The notes: a model not told the origin generated them from the sequence alone. Positions 27,807-37,493 are shown, counted from the stretch's first letter. The stretch is 51,677 nucleotides of DNA from an uncultured Bartonella sp. (GCA_945285915.1 CALYQL010000017.1:1-51677), one strand, 5' to 3'. Translations and numbers: made by a program.

Positions 27807-27839
27807 CATTGGGGACGAATAACCATATCGCCCCCAATG
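27807..27839 (+). terminator. Hairpin after the copper receptor
   Basis: CATTGGGG (27807-27814) pairs perfectly with CCCCAATG (27832-27839), with CG pairs continuing inside after one mismatch. No T-run follows, so it may be a processing or partial-termination structure between the receptor and the downstream flavoreductase rather than a full terminator. Confidence 0.45.
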
Positions 27840-28016
27840 CAACATTGCATAAAGAATGCAAAACCAACTATCAAATTTATAAAAACACTTTTTAAAATAA
27901 AAAAACAAATAGGCTGCAATATTATCTTTCTGGTGAACATACTGCAAATAAACTTGACTTTACATATCATATTTTGTCTGGTGATGATATTTCATGCTGC
28001 CTGCAGGAGCTTTTTA

Positions 28017-28871
28017 ATGTCTACGCACCAAAATGATAATCCAAGCGATCAATCTTCAAGCAAAACATTAGAGAGCTTGGAACGCTACATACTTCATATC
28101 AGAAATATTAGAAAACCATTTGACGGTATTGTTCGCATTACTGGCACGATCTCTCCCAATGATGTCGAATTATTGAAACAACCAAATGTTGCAGTCAGAA
28201 TTGAAGTTGAAAAAAACCAAGAAGATCAGCCGGTTTATCGTATTTATACGATCAGGGATTTTGACCCTAACACCAATCTGGTTGAAATAGATTGTGTCTA
28301 TCATGAGGGGGAAAGCCCCGCCATGAAATGGCTTGAGAAAATGAAGGCCGGTAGCACAGCCAATATGATCGGTTTACGCCAACATTTCGTACCTGACTAT
28401 GAAGCTGGTGGTAAAGTTTTATTCTTTGCCGATGACTCTGCTATTCCTGCTCTATATTCAATTCTAAAGAAATGGCCAGACCACGCCCCTGCCCTTGTCC
28501 ATGTGGATTGCGCAAACACACAAGCAGCAGATGAGTTACCACGGGGTGCTGGTGTGGAAATGCATATTCACGTTCGTCCTCAAAACATCCATGCAGGCAC
28601 AGCTGGTTCACTGGTGCGTGCCGCACTGGAAATTGATGATGCAACAAATTGCCAAATTTGGGCGGCCTGTGAAAGAGAGGAAGCCCGTGCCATTCGCAAG
28701 CACTTTATGACTGACTGCAATATAGCCAAAGATCGGATTAAGGCGATTGGCTATTGGCGCAAAGGTGTTACGAGTAGTGAAATGGAAACTGCACGAATGA
28801 AATATTATGTCGAGCATATTTCAAAGGGCAAAAGTAAAAGCGAATTTGACGAGTTTGAATTGCCCGTGTGA
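28017..28871 (+). CDS. Siderophore-interacting-protein-type FAD reductase
   Basis: This 284-residue flavoreductase belongs to the SIP/ViuB family. The FAD-binding motif is YRIYTIRDFDP, with the RxYTxR pattern, at about residues 75-85. The C-terminal NAD(P)H-binding lobe has FFADDSAIPALYSIL and the terminal IKAIGYWRKG, typical of the family. Such enzymes reduce ferric siderophores in the cytoplasm. I start at ATG 28017, which has AGGAG seven bases upstream. The longer frame from 27837 adds 60 unrelated residues. It follows the copper receptor by 227 bp on the same strand and ends at a strong terminator. It may reduce a metal-chelate complex in the same operon, although an iron role is equally possible. 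Confidence 0.88.
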   Translation: MSTHQNDNPSDQSSSKTLESLERYILHIRNIRKPFDGIVRITGTISPNDVELLKQPNVAVRIEVEKNQEDQPVYRIYTIRDFDPNTNLVEIDCVYHEGESPAMKWLEKMKAGSTANMIGLRQHFVPDYEAGGKVLFFADDSAIPALYSILKKWPDHAPALVHVDCANTQAADELPRGAGVEMHIHVRPQNIHAGTAGSLVRAALEIDDATNCQIWAACEREEARAIRKHFMTDCNIAKDRIKAIGYWRKGVTSSEMETARMKYYVEHISKGKSKSEFDEFELPV

Positions 28872-28909
28872 TTTTATTTCTGCCTTACATTACCAATCAA
28901 TAATTGTGC

Positions 28910-28942
28910 AATACCCATCATTTTTAAATGGTGGGTATTTTT
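28910..28942 (+). terminator. Rho-independent terminator after the flavoreductase
   Basis: AATACCCATCAT pairs with ATGGTGGGTATT (12 bp with one G-U) around TTTTAA, and the T-run starts at the stem base. It lies 39 bp after the stop and closes the copper operon. Confidence 0.87.
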
Positions 28943-29281
28943 ATTGCAGCAGCTTTATTATGTTTTTTAATAGGCTTAAAATACTCAAACTTTGCAATCA
29001 TCAGACAAACAGAAACTTTTCAAAATTCGCTGCATCAGACCACTTGTTTTGCCAAAGTTATACATTTTCATATCTTAGTGATAAGTTGCCAGTTAAAGAA
29101 AATACTTGCACTATCGACTAAAAAAAGAAATACTAAACTATCCATAGCAAGTTTGCGGGGAATAGAATGTTACAAAATTTATACTTAGACCTTGGTACCC
29201 ATACCAACAGCGTCGATACTTTCCAGAAATTATCCCGTTCTATTTCTTCTTTCCTCTTATAATTTTATAAAACGGTATATT
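28943..29281. other. Gene-free interval before the acyl-CoA-dehydrogenase-like operon
   Basis: About 340 bp after the terminator. A possible 86-codon frame (28928-29188) overlaps the terminator stem and has no ribosome site or family signal, so I do not call it. The promoter of the downstream operon is expected here. No repeat or binding site stands out. Confidence 0.45.
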
Positions 29282-30343
29282 ATGCAAACCACCGACCATC
29301 ACACGCGTGGTGACCTGTTTCGCTGGCTTGAAGCACATGCAGAAACGTGGGACACCAATTTCCACTCATCGCATGAAATATTAGCCAAACTGGCCACAGA
29401 GAAATTTACCGCAATCGGCATACCAAATCATTTTGACGGTGACGGAAAAACCACCGCTGATGCTATCAGTGCCATTTCCCAACTTGCTTATTCATCATTG
29501 ACGGCCGCTTTTGTTTTATGGGCGCACCGCGCTTATATTGAGTGTTTATTGCAAAGCCCCAATTCTGCTTTGCAGGAGCAACAGTTACCCCTACTCGTAT
29601 CAGGCAAAAAAGCTGGTTCCGCCGGTCTTTCAAATTTGATGAAACACCTTGCTGATTTGGAAGAGATGGAAAATTTTGCCCAAAAGTTTCATGGCGGCTA
29701 CAAGCTTTCTGGAAAAATGCCTTGGATTACCAATATCAATGGTAACGCTTATTATGCTGCCTGCGCTGCCCAATGTGATGATGGAAATGTCTATGCCTTT
29801 AGTCTAGAAAATAATGATAAAGGCATCACAATTGAAAATCTGGATCTCATAGGCCTACGATCCAGTGATACAAAAATTGTCAAAATGAATAATGTTGTTC
29901 TTTCCAAAGAACGTATTTTACACGACAATATCAGTGAATGGCTAAAAACCTTAAGACCAGCATTTATTTCGTTACAATGCGGTATGTTTTTAGGGCTAGC
30001 ATGGCGCTGTATTGACGAAGCCAAACGGCATTTTGATCGCCGACGTTCCCCATTAGCGCAACAACTTGACGATGTTGCGGAAGAAATCCAAAACCTTGAA
30101 AATACATTGACGCAACAAAGTCGAATTGGCGCCTTTAACCAGAACCCACAAGCCATTTTCAAAATACGCATCGAGCTTACCGAATGTGTATGGAAAGCCA
30201 TTCTACTTGAATTAAAAATCCGTGGCGGCTCAGCCTATCTTGAAAACAGTTGTGAAGGTTTTCCGCGTCGGTTGCGGGAAGCCAGTTTTGTGCCAATTAT
30301 CACGCCAAGCGTCACCCATTTACAAAAAATTCTTTGCCAATAA
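29282..30343 (+). CDS. Acyl-CoA-dehydrogenase-superfamily flavoprotein
   Basis: This 353-residue protein has the acyl-CoA dehydrogenase fold, read most clearly at the C-terminus in RGGSAYLENSCEGFPRRLREA, ending with VPIITPSVTHL. The central beta-domain has ITNINGNAYYAACAAQ. The catalytic glutamate context is not evident and the protein is shorter than true dehydrogenases. It is therefore more like flavin monooxygenases of the SfnB/DszC/DnmZ group. It heads an operon with an ATPase, a Tat-type substrate-binding protein and a permease of the nitrate/sulfonate/taurine ABC family. A role in breaking down an organosulfur or nitrogen compound taken up by that transporter is plausible. I start at ATG 29282. 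A TTG at 29192 is unsupported. Confidence 0.8.
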   Translation: MQTTDHHTRGDLFRWLEAHAETWDTNFHSSHEILAKLATEKFTAIGIPNHFDGDGKTTADAISAISQLAYSSLTAAFVLWAHRAYIECLLQSPNSALQEQQLPLLVSGKKAGSAGLSNLMKHLADLEEMENFAQKFHGGYKLSGKMPWITNINGNAYYAACAAQCDDGNVYAFSLENNDKGITIENLDLIGLRSSDTKIVKMNNVVLSKERILHDNISEWLKTLRPAFISLQCGMFLGLAWRCIDEAKRHFDRRRSPLAQQLDDVAEEIQNLENTLTQQSRIGAFNQNPQAIFKIRIELTECVWKAILLELKIRGGSAYLENSCEGFPRRLREASFVPIITPSVTHLQKILCQ

Positions 30344-30354
30344 CAAAAATTCTC

Positions 30355-31134
30355 ATGAAAAATAATAATGAAGTCCTGAAAGCAGAAAATATCGTTTTGC
30401 GTTATCAGCAAAATGCTCCTGCTGTGTTAGAAAATTTTAATCTCGCCCTTAACGCCAATGAAATAATTGCTATTCTTGGTCCTAGTGGCGTCGGCAAATC
30501 AAGCCTTTTGCGTGTTCTTGCCGGATTACAAAAAGCTGATGAAGGAAAGATCTTTGTCAATAATGAAGAGCTTACCCATGTCAGTCCCCGCTTTGCTGTT
30601 GCATTCCAAAACCCAGGGTTACTACCTTGGTTGACGTTGGAAAAAAACGTCGCTTTTGGTCTTAATTTTAAAAATCAGCCGAAATTGACCAAAGCAGAAC
30701 GCCAAGCTCGTATTGATAAGGCAATTCAACAAGTGGGTTTAGAAGAGGCACGCAAATTACGCCCCCATGAATTATCAGGCGGCATGGCGCAACGCGCTGG
30801 TTTGGCACGCTGTTTTGCCAGAGCCCCAGAAATCTTGTTTCTTGATGAACCATTCAGTGCGCTTGATGAATCAACGCGCGAACAAATGCAAAATTTGACG
30901 GTAAAACTTGTACAGGATTTTTGCGCCGCCGCTGTGCTTGTTACGCACGATATTGATGAAGCACTGTTAATGAGCGACCGCATAATATTGCTTGGTGGTA
31001 GCCCAGCACAGATTATTGGAACATGGACAATCAATTTTAACCGCCCCCGTAACCAATTCGTCGAAGAATTGGGGGCATTTCGCATTGAAATACTTGCCGC
31101 TTTGAGAGATGCGACAAAAAGAAAAGAGAAATAG
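30355..31134 (+). CDS. ABC transporter ATPase (SsuB/TauB/NrtD type)
   Basis: This is a 259-residue single-domain ATPase. It has Walker A GPSGVGKS (about residues 42-49), the Q-loop in FQNPGLLPWLTLEKN, signature LSGGMAQRAGLARCFARAPE and Walker B LFLDEPFSALD, followed by the switch histidine in LVTHDIDEALLMSDR. The pattern is that of nitrate/sulfonate/taurine importers. The ATG at 30355 is 11 bp after the upstream stop and lacks a clear ribosome site. An overlapping TTG at 30334 is the alternative. It works with the binding protein and permease that follow. Confidence 0.88.
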   Translation: MKNNNEVLKAENIVLRYQQNAPAVLENFNLALNANEIIAILGPSGVGKSSLLRVLAGLQKADEGKIFVNNEELTHVSPRFAVAFQNPGLLPWLTLEKNVAFGLNFKNQPKLTKAERQARIDKAIQQVGLEEARKLRPHELSGGMAQRAGLARCFARAPEILFLDEPFSALDESTREQMQNLTVKLVQDFCAAAVLVTHDIDEALLMSDRIILLGGSPAQIIGTWTINFNRPRNQFVEELGAFRIEILAALRDATKRKEK

Positions 31135-31135
31135 A

Positions 31136-32323
31136 ATGAATGATGAATTTTTCTCCCGTCGCGATATTTTGCGTTTATCTGCATTATTGACCGCGAGCGG
31201 CGCATTACCCTTTCTGAATATTGCCAAAGCAAAAGCACAGAACAATGATGAACCAGTTAAGGTTGGCTATTTACCAATTACCGATGCGACCGCGCTATTG
31301 GTCGCCCATGGAAAAGGCTTTTTTGAAGCAGAGGGACTTAAAGTAGAAAAGCCGGTATTGTTTCGTAGCTGGTCACAAATTGTCGAAGCTTTTTTCGCTG
31401 GACAGATAAATGTGATGCACGTTCTTTCTCCAATTGCTATCTGGGCACGATACTCAAGCAAAGCACCGTTAAAAGTTGTTGCGTGGAACCATATGGGTGG
31501 TTCTGGTCTTTCAGTCGCCAATGATATCAACTCCATCACCGATCTTGGTGGCAAAAACGTTGCAATTCCATTTTGGTATTCAATCCACACTGTCGTTTTA
31601 CAAATGATCTTACGCAATAATGGGCTAACACCGGTATCGCGTAAAAGTGGTGCGATTGCTCCCAATGAGGTCAATATGGTTATTATGGCCCCATCCGATA
31701 TGATACCGGCCATAGCCAATGGTCAAATATCTGGATATATTGTGGCAGAACCCTTTAACGCCGCTGGCGAAATGGCAAAGGTTTCAAAAATTGCCCGTTT
31801 TACCGCTGATGTTTGGCGGGATCATGCTTGCTGTTTGGTTTGCATGCAAGAAAAAGATCTCAAAGAACGGCCAGAATGGACGCAAAAAGTTGTCAGTGCC
31901 ATGGTCAAAGCACAATTATGGACAAGTCAAAACAGAGAGGAAACAGCATTACTGCTGGCAAAAGACAATCCCAATAAATATATGCCATTTGGAGCAGATG
32001 TGCTTAAGCGCGTTTTGGTACAAAGCGAAGAAAATGATGCAGATTATCGCAAATCTGGCGCTATTCTTCATGCTGATTGGCATGAAAAACGCATTGACTT
32101 TCAGCCCTACCCCTACCCAAGCTATACAGAAGAATTGGTACGCCGCTTAAAAGATACATTAATTGAAGGCGATAACACTTTCCTTAAAACGCTTGAACCA
32201 AGTTTTGCTGCTTCCGATCTTGTCGATGATGGTTTTGTAAAGAACGCTTTACAGGCTGTTGGTGGTTTGCCGGCTTTTGGTATGAAAGATGTTTTCAACC
32301 GCCAAGAAGAAATAGCGGTATAA
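31136..32323 (+). CDS. ABC transporter substrate-binding protein (NrtA/SsuA-like) with Tat signal
   Basis: This 395-residue binding protein begins with a twin-arginine export signal, SRRDILRLS, followed by a hydrophobic stretch ending at about residue 34 (AKA). The mature part starts VKVGYLPITDATALLVAHGKGFF, the NrtA/CmpA/SsuA family motif. It also shows EAFFAGQINVMHV and GKNVAIPFWYSIH. Tat export suggests the protein folds, possibly with a cofactor, before transport. Its start at 31136 is one base after the ATPase stop. The substrate class (nitrate, sulfonate, taurine, aromatic sulfur or a thiamine precursor) is not settled by sequence. Confidence 0.88.
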   Translation: MNDEFFSRRDILRLSALLTASGALPFLNIAKAKAQNNDEPVKVGYLPITDATALLVAHGKGFFEAEGLKVEKPVLFRSWSQIVEAFFAGQINVMHVLSPIAIWARYSSKAPLKVVAWNHMGGSGLSVANDINSITDLGGKNVAIPFWYSIHTVVLQMILRNNGLTPVSRKSGAIAPNEVNMVIMAPSDMIPAIANGQISGYIVAEPFNAAGEMAKVSKIARFTADVWRDHACCLVCMQEKDLKERPEWTQKVVSAMVKAQLWTSQNREETALLLAKDNPNKYMPFGADVLKRVLVQSEENDADYRKSGAILHADWHEKRIDFQPYPYPSYTEELVRRLKDTLIEGDNTFLKTLEPSFAASDLVDDGFVKNALQAVGGLPAFGMKDVFNRQEEIAV

Positions 32324-32338
32324 GTGATAAGAAATACA

Positions 32339-33082
32339 ATGAAGACTATTTTGCGTTATTCCTCTGGCTTTATCGGCCTGTTAATCCTGTTATCTATGTG
32401 GTGGCTTACAACCGATGTTTTGAGCGCACCAAACAGTTTTGCGCATAGATTTTCTGTTGAACAGACATTGCCCACTTTCTGGCACTTATTGACACAATCG
32501 GATCTTCTATTTCACGCACTGATAAGTTTAAAACGCATATTGGTAGGGCTTGTTTTCGCTCTTGTCATTGGTGTCCCCATTGGTTTGTTGGTGGGTTCCA
32601 GACAATGGTTTGAAAGACTGACAGGACCTGCGTTTCACTTTTTAAGAATGATTTCACCGCTATCATGGATGCCGATAGCTGTTATGGTTTTCGGCATTGG
32701 TGATAGTCCTATCTATTTTTTGCTTTCTTTTGCAACAGTCTGGCCAATCATGCTAAACACCGCCGCAGGTGTTAAACAACTCGACAGACATTGGCTTCTG
32801 GTTGCCAAAAGTTTGGCTGCCACACGAACGGAAACATTAATATCAGTTATTTTTCCGGGAATACTCGGCCATGTATTAACTGGTATGCGTTTGGCAATTG
32901 GTATCGCTTGGATCGTTATTGTGCCTTGTGAAATGCTGGGCGTATCCGCTGGTCTAGGCTATTTCATTCTCGACACGCGTGACCGCCTCGCTTACCCAGA
33001 GCTGATGTCAACCATTTTATTGATTGGTTTAATCGGCTATGTGCTGGACATTACAATCCGATCTCTCGCCCATCGCCTTTAA
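32339..33082 (+). CDS. ABC transporter permease (SsuC/TauC/NrtB type)
   Basis: This is a permease of about 247 residues. It has a first membrane helix near the start (FIGLLILLSMWWL), five more hydrophobic segments and the ATPase-contact region near VAKSLAATRTETLISVIFPG. The pattern LTGMRLAIGIAWIVIVPCEML is typical of the nitrate/sulfonate/taurine family. A GTG at 32324 directly after the upstream stop is an alternative start. I use ATG 32339, with low certainty. It is the last gene of the operon and is followed by a strong bidirectional terminator. Confidence 0.86.
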   Translation: MKTILRYSSGFIGLLILLSMWWLTTDVLSAPNSFAHRFSVEQTLPTFWHLLTQSDLLFHALISLKRILVGLVFALVIGVPIGLLVGSRQWFERLTGPAFHFLRMISPLSWMPIAVMVFGIGDSPIYFLLSFATVWPIMLNTAAGVKQLDRHWLLVAKSLAATRTETLISVIFPGILGHVLTGMRLAIGIAWIVIVPCEMLGVSAGLGYFILDTRDRLAYPELMSTILLIGLIGYVLDITIRSLAHRL

Positions 33083-33207
33083 CAGCCATAAACGTACTGA
33101 CCCCGTTATGAAATACGCCAACAACTGCCCATATTGGTTTATTTTATCGGGTAAATAATAGCAGATTATAGAATAAGCATTGCCGTTTCATCAATCAACG
33201 CAAATAA

Positions 33208-33242
33208 AAACCTCGTTCTGATTAGAACGAGGTTTCTGTTTT
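33208..33242. terminator. Bidirectional rho-independent terminator
   Basis: AAACCTCGTTCT pairs with AGAACGAGGTTT around GATT (12-bp stem). T-rich tails occur on both strands, so it serves the plus-strand ABC operon and the minus-strand dehydrogenase operon, which converge here. Confidence 0.88.
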
Positions 33243-33308
33243 TAGTTCATATGCGCATACTGCTATTCATATGCGCACATGACTCTATATTATGCATTCA
33301 CCATGGGA

Positions 33309-34604
33309 TCATTCACCAATAGGTGCAGGTGCTCCAAGTGTTTTACGCATTTCTTTTACTTCCTTAGGCGAAACAGCCTGTGCCGCATTTCCCCATTCAT
33401 TACGAATATAGGTCAATACATCGGCAATCTGTGTATCTGTCAATTTCCACGCAAAAGCTGGCATTGCTGCACCCGTCGGATTGAATCTGGTAATTGCACC
33501 CTTTGATCCATTCAACAGAATATGGGTCATGCTTTCTGAGCTTTGTCCCTGAATAGTGCCATTATTCTTAAATGCTGGTATCATTGAAGAAATACCTTCA
33601 CCATTGATGACATGGCAGGCAATACAATTATCGATAAATACCTTTTTACCATTTATCATTTGCGGATTAGCGGCATCAATAGGTTTCGGTTTTGTGACAC
33701 CGTGATCCGGTAATGATTTGACATAATTTGCCATAGCCACCAAATCATCATCATGGAAATATTGGAATGATGCATTGATAGCTTCTGCCATAGGTCCAGA
33801 CGCTACAGTCAATCGGTTACTACCAGTTTTCAAATATGAAACAATATCGTCTTCACTCCAATTGCCCAATCCGTGTACTTTGGAATTTCTAAGTGAAGGT
33901 GCAAACCAATTCTGTAAATTGGCTCCAGTGTAATTTTTCGATTTGATTTCTGCACCAAATGGATTGCGCGGTGTATGACACATTGAACAGTGTGCCGCAC
34001 CTTCTACAAGGTAACGTCCACGGTTCCATTGAGCCGATTTACCGGTATCGTTTTGCAATTGTGAGGCATCAAAGAAAAGCCGCTTCCATCCCAACATCAG
34101 GTAACGAATATTAAATGGGAACGCTAGCTGATTTTCAACCACCTTATTTTTCACGGGCGTTACAGTCTGTAAATAATTCCACAAATCATGAATATCCTGA
34201 TCTGTCATTTTTACATAAGACGTATAGGGCATTGCCGGATAAAGCGGTCCATTTGGCCCCTTACCATTCATGACAGCATCAGCAAATTGCTGCTCTGTCC
34301 AATTGCCAATACCCGTTTCTTTATCAGGTGTTATATTGCTGGAATATAGCGTTCCAAAAGGTGTTTCGACAGCAAAGCCACCGGATAAATCTTCTTTTCT
34401 ATCCTTTGTTTGGTGACATGCAACACAGTCTGATGTCAATGCAACATACTCACCACGCTTGATACTGTCTTTCCGCTCGCTTTCCGTTTCATTGGCAAAT
34501 TGTTTCACATCATATGACCGGTAAGGCATTGTTATAAGCCCACCAATCACAACAATAATACCGATCACGACCAGCGCGAGTATAATTTTGACGAATTTAT
34601 TCAT
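33309..34604 (-). CDS. Triheme cytochrome c subunit of membrane GMC dehydrogenase
   Basis: This 431-residue membrane-anchored cytochrome c has an N-terminal hydrophobic helix (about residues 6-26). It has three CXXCH heme sites: CVACH (Cys60), CSMCH (about residue 207) and CIACH (about 338). This matches the electron-transfer subunit of gluconate, fructose, sorbitol or alcohol dehydrogenases of acetic acid bacteria and rhizobia, which passes electrons to ubiquinone. I start at ATG 34604, with a strong GGAGGGGG ribosome site. The frame from 34721 overlaps the upstream gene. It is the third gene of the minus-strand gamma-GMC-cytochrome operon. Confidence 0.91.
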   Translation of the reverse strand: MNKFVKIILALVVIGIIVVIGGLITMPYRSYDVKQFANETESERKDSIKRGEYVALTSDCVACHQTKDRKEDLSGGFAVETPFGTLYSSNITPDKETGIGNWTEQQFADAVMNGKGPNGPLYPAMPYTSYVKMTDQDIHDLWNYLQTVTPVKNKVVENQLAFPFNIRYLMLGWKRLFFDASQLQNDTGKSAQWNRGRYLVEGAAHCSMCHTPRNPFGAEIKSKNYTGANLQNWFAPSLRNSKVHGLGNWSEDDIVSYLKTGSNRLTVASGPMAEAINASFQYFHDDDLVAMANYVKSLPDHGVTKPKPIDAANPQMINGKKVFIDNCIACHVINGEGISSMIPAFKNNGTIQGQSSESMTHILLNGSKGAITRFNPTGAAMPAFAWKLTDTQIADVLTYIRNEWGNAAQAVSPKEVKEMRKTLGAPAPIGE

Positions 34605-34614
34605 GTCCCCCTCC

Positions 34615-36387
34615 TCAAGCTTTGACCAATGGTCCAGGATGCTTGAGATATTGTTCCTTAATTGCCTTGGCAGCCCATAGAGTTGTGGCTCCAACCGTAA
34701 CCGTCGGGTTATATCCGGCATTATTAGGAAATACGTTAGCGCCTGTTACAAAGACATTATGAACATCCCAACTTTGCAAATAACGGTTTAATGCACTCGT
34801 TTTAGGATTTTCGCCCATAACGGAACCACCAATTGTATGCGATGATCTTTGGTCATAAGGCGTATTGGGTGTATCTGTCGAATTGAATGGAACAACGTGC
34901 TTTGCGCCCATTTTCTTACCAATTTCAACACAGCGATCAGCAATAAAGCGAGACATCTTTTTATCATTTTCATTCCAGTCAAATGTCACGCGCAACAATG
35001 GCTGCCCATGGCGATCCTTATATGTAGGATCAAGATCAAGGAAGACGTCGCGGTGTGACATACTTGTCCCTTGACCGAATAGTTGACCGGCATTCTGATA
35101 GGCGTATTGGAAATCTTTCTTAAATTGCGTTCCCCAACGTTTGGCACCAGGCGCCAAGGTATCTGAACGTACAATTGGACGACCAGTCATACCATTAGCC
35201 AAAATGCCAGCGCCTCCTATGAAGCCCAAGCCAGTGTGATCAAAATTATCACCATTGAAATCATCTATCTGGCTGTCAACTGCCCCACCATAAATGAATG
35301 GGTTCATATATTCATTTTCAAAAAACACGAGAGCACCAGAACAAGTCTGATAGGAATAGGAACGACCAATAGTTCCCTCACCCGTTTTATGGTCATAAGG
35401 CGTGCCGATTTTTGACAATAGCATCAAACGGACATTATCCATCTGATAGGCCGATAAAACGACTATATCCGCGGGCTGTTCACCCTCTACACCTTGTGAG
35501 TCAATGTAGGTGACACCCGTTGCGGTTTTCCCGTCAGGCGCCAAATTTACCCGTAACACTTCAGCTTCTGTGATGACCGTAAAGTTTTTCCGTTGCATGA
35601 GCACTGGTAGAACACATGCTTGTGGACTGGATTTCGACCAGTTACCGCAACCAAAAAAATCACAATAACCACAATAGGTGCATGGTGCCATTTTTAAGCC
35701 GAATGGATTGGTATATTCACCAGATGTATTACCAGCCGGAATAACGAATGGGTGGTAGCCCATTTTTTCTGTCGTTTGATGAAAAATCTCCATCCAACGT
35801 GTTTTACGCAATGGCGGCAAAGGATATTCATTTTGGCGTGGCCCTTCAAACGGGTTGCCACCTTCAACAATTTTACCTCTCAGATTTCCTGCCTTGCCAG
35901 ACGTTCCTGCAATTTTTTCAAAACGATCGTAAAACGGCTCTAGTTCGTCGTAAGTAATGCCCCAATCCTGAACCAACAAACCATCTTCAATCTGTTGCTT
36001 GCCATAGCGCTCAACCGTTTTGCTATATGGCTGAAAGTCCCAAGGCAACCAGCGCCATGACATACCTGCCCAATGGGTACCTGCACCACCAACATTCCAA
36101 CCAAATTGGAAACAGTTCCAATCACGAATTGGTAGTGCTTCTTGATCTGGTCTATTGCGAAATGTCAAAGCTTCCACGGCTGGTGGCTGCAAAATTCCAC
36201 GCCGTATCCCCCAACGTAATTCATCCGCATCAACAGCGGGTGGAAAATCTGTACTTGTATCACGCCAAGCACCACGCTCGATCGCAACAACATTCAAACC
36301 GGCACGGGTGAGCTCTTCGGCCATAATTGAACCTGACCAACCCAAACCGACGATGACCGCATCGGCCTTCGCACGTTTATTTGCCAT
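34615..36387 (-). CDS. GMC-family FAD dehydrogenase large subunit (gluconate 2-dehydrogenase type)
   Basis: This 590-residue flavoprotein has an N-terminal FAD motif, VIVGLGWSGSIMAEEL (about residues 12-27), a cysteine-rich stretch CTYCGYCDFFGCG (about 237-249) and the C-terminal GMC signature including HTIGGSVMG and NVFVTGANVFPNNAGYNPTVT. It resembles the large subunit of gluconate 2-dehydrogenase, 2-ketogluconate or sorbitol dehydrogenases, which oxidise sugars in the periplasm. It has no signal peptide of its own and is presumably carried across by the Tat-bearing gamma subunit. AAGGAA precedes the start. It follows the gamma subunit by 27 bp. The substrate cannot be fixed from sequence. 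Confidence 0.9.
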   Translation of the reverse strand: MANKRAKADAVIVGLGWSGSIMAEELTRAGLNVVAIERGAWRDTSTDFPPAVDADELRWGIRRGILQPPAVEALTFRNRPDQEALPIRDWNCFQFGWNVGGAGTHWAGMSWRWLPWDFQPYSKTVERYGKQQIEDGLLVQDWGITYDELEPFYDRFEKIAGTSGKAGNLRGKIVEGGNPFEGPRQNEYPLPPLRKTRWMEIFHQTTEKMGYHPFVIPAGNTSGEYTNPFGLKMAPCTYCGYCDFFGCGNWSKSSPQACVLPVLMQRKNFTVITEAEVLRVNLAPDGKTATGVTYIDSQGVEGEQPADIVVLSAYQMDNVRLMLLSKIGTPYDHKTGEGTIGRSYSYQTCSGALVFFENEYMNPFIYGGAVDSQIDDFNGDNFDHTGLGFIGGAGILANGMTGRPIVRSDTLAPGAKRWGTQFKKDFQYAYQNAGQLFGQGTSMSHRDVFLDLDPTYKDRHGQPLLRVTFDWNENDKKMSRFIADRCVEIGKKMGAKHVVPFNSTDTPNTPYDQRSSHTIGGSVMGENPKTSALNRYLQSWDVHNVFVTGANVFPNNAGYNPTVTVGATTLWAAKAIKEQYLKHPGPLVKA

Positions 36388-36414
36388 TATAATATTCCTT
36401 AAATTTTAGGTGGG

Positions 36415-37143
36415 TTATCGATTTACTTTGCGTCCAAGCAAGCTTATCGGTTCAATATTCATCGGTTTTCCGGTCTGCGCCAAATACGGGCGGTAATCAT
36501 ATACAGCCCCAGGAAAACCAACCATTTTCCATCCCACCATATCTTTATTGCCGCCATATATCGGATCAGCAAAATATCCTTCTTTTACATTTTGTAGCAA
36601 AAGCTCAAAAAATGTACGCGCCGAAATATCACTATCAGAAAACTTAATTTCATCGTTTTCCATCTGTTCAATCAAATGATCTTTTTCAGCGTCTGTTAAG
36701 CCAGTGAAACTCTTATTAAATTGCGCTTGGCAATAATCTTCCAGCGTTGCAAGTCCGCGCTTATAATACTCTGCCGGTGTTAATGGTGATTGATTACCTT
36801 GCTGTGGGGTACCTTTCTTGAAAGGCCCTAATTGATAGCGTGATTGCGCTTTTCCAAATGGTCCATCCAACTGGGCGTCAATAAAGGTTACGCACCCAGC
36901 CTGTGTTGCGCTCATGCTAATTTCATCTTCAGGCAAAAGCCGGTCAAAAATGGCACTTACCAACTTTGCCTGTGCTGTATCAAAAAACTTTAATGATGCC
37001 CCCGCGACTGGCTTTGGCAAATCTTCCATCGTTGTCTTCCATGGCATGCTCCCACCAGGAATAACACTTGAAAACGCCGGTCTAACAATTGTCGCCAGTG
37101 TTGTCGTCGCCAAAGCCGCTTTCAGAAAATCTCTGCGATGCAT
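36415..37143 (-). CDS. Gluconate 2-dehydrogenase gamma-type subunit with Tat signal
   Basis: This 242-residue protein begins with the twin-arginine signal HRRDFLKAALATTTLATIV and belongs to the gluconate-2-dehydrogenase subunit 3 family. It carries the GPFGKAQSRYQLGPF and PLTPAEYYKRGL motifs, typical of the small subunit that escorts the folded GMC subunit through the Tat system. I start at ATG 37143, which has AAGG nine bases upstream. The ATG at 37152 sits directly on the ribosome site. It is first in the operon, and its promoter is in the A+T-rich DNA beyond 37150. Confidence 0.87.
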   Translation of the reverse strand: MHRRDFLKAALATTTLATIVRPAFSSVIPGGSMPWKTTMEDLPKPVAGASLKFFDTAQAKLVSAIFDRLLPEDEISMSATQAGCVTFIDAQLDGPFGKAQSRYQLGPFKKGTPQQGNQSPLTPAEYYKRGLATLEDYCQAQFNKSFTGLTDAEKDHLIEQMENDEIKFSDSDISARTFFELLLQNVKEGYFADPIYGGNKDMVGWKMVGFPGAVYDYRPYLAQTGKPMNIEPISLLGRKVNR

Positions 37144-37493
37144 AGATTTCATCCTTTCCGCTATTTTATCAATATCAGACCTGCATCACCCAATTTTAAA
37201 AGATACAAATCTAACTTTTCATAACTAGAATAATTATAAATTACTATACACATCTAGTTGATAAAATTTGACTTATTCTAAATAGCAGCCAATAACGCGA
37301 ACTTTTATATTTAAATCGTTTGAAATTTTTAAATAAATAACCTGTATAGCAAAAAATATAATTTTTAAAAACTTAATGATCGAACATATAAATTACTAAA
37401 ATAGATATTCTTATGCGACAAACTATCCTTATATATGTTTATCAAACTTAACGATTAAATTAGTTATTAAAATATAAAATAACACATTCTAAA
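37144..37493. other. A+T-rich intergenic stretch
   Basis: About 350 bp, strongly A+T-rich from 37190 on. It should hold the promoter of the dehydrogenase operon and the end of the ClbS-like gene. No terminator, repeat or short gene is evident. Confidence 0.4.

Noticed and set aside
28928-29188. 86-codon plus-strand frame
   Set aside because: It overlaps the terminator stem after the flavoreductase and has no start signal or family features.
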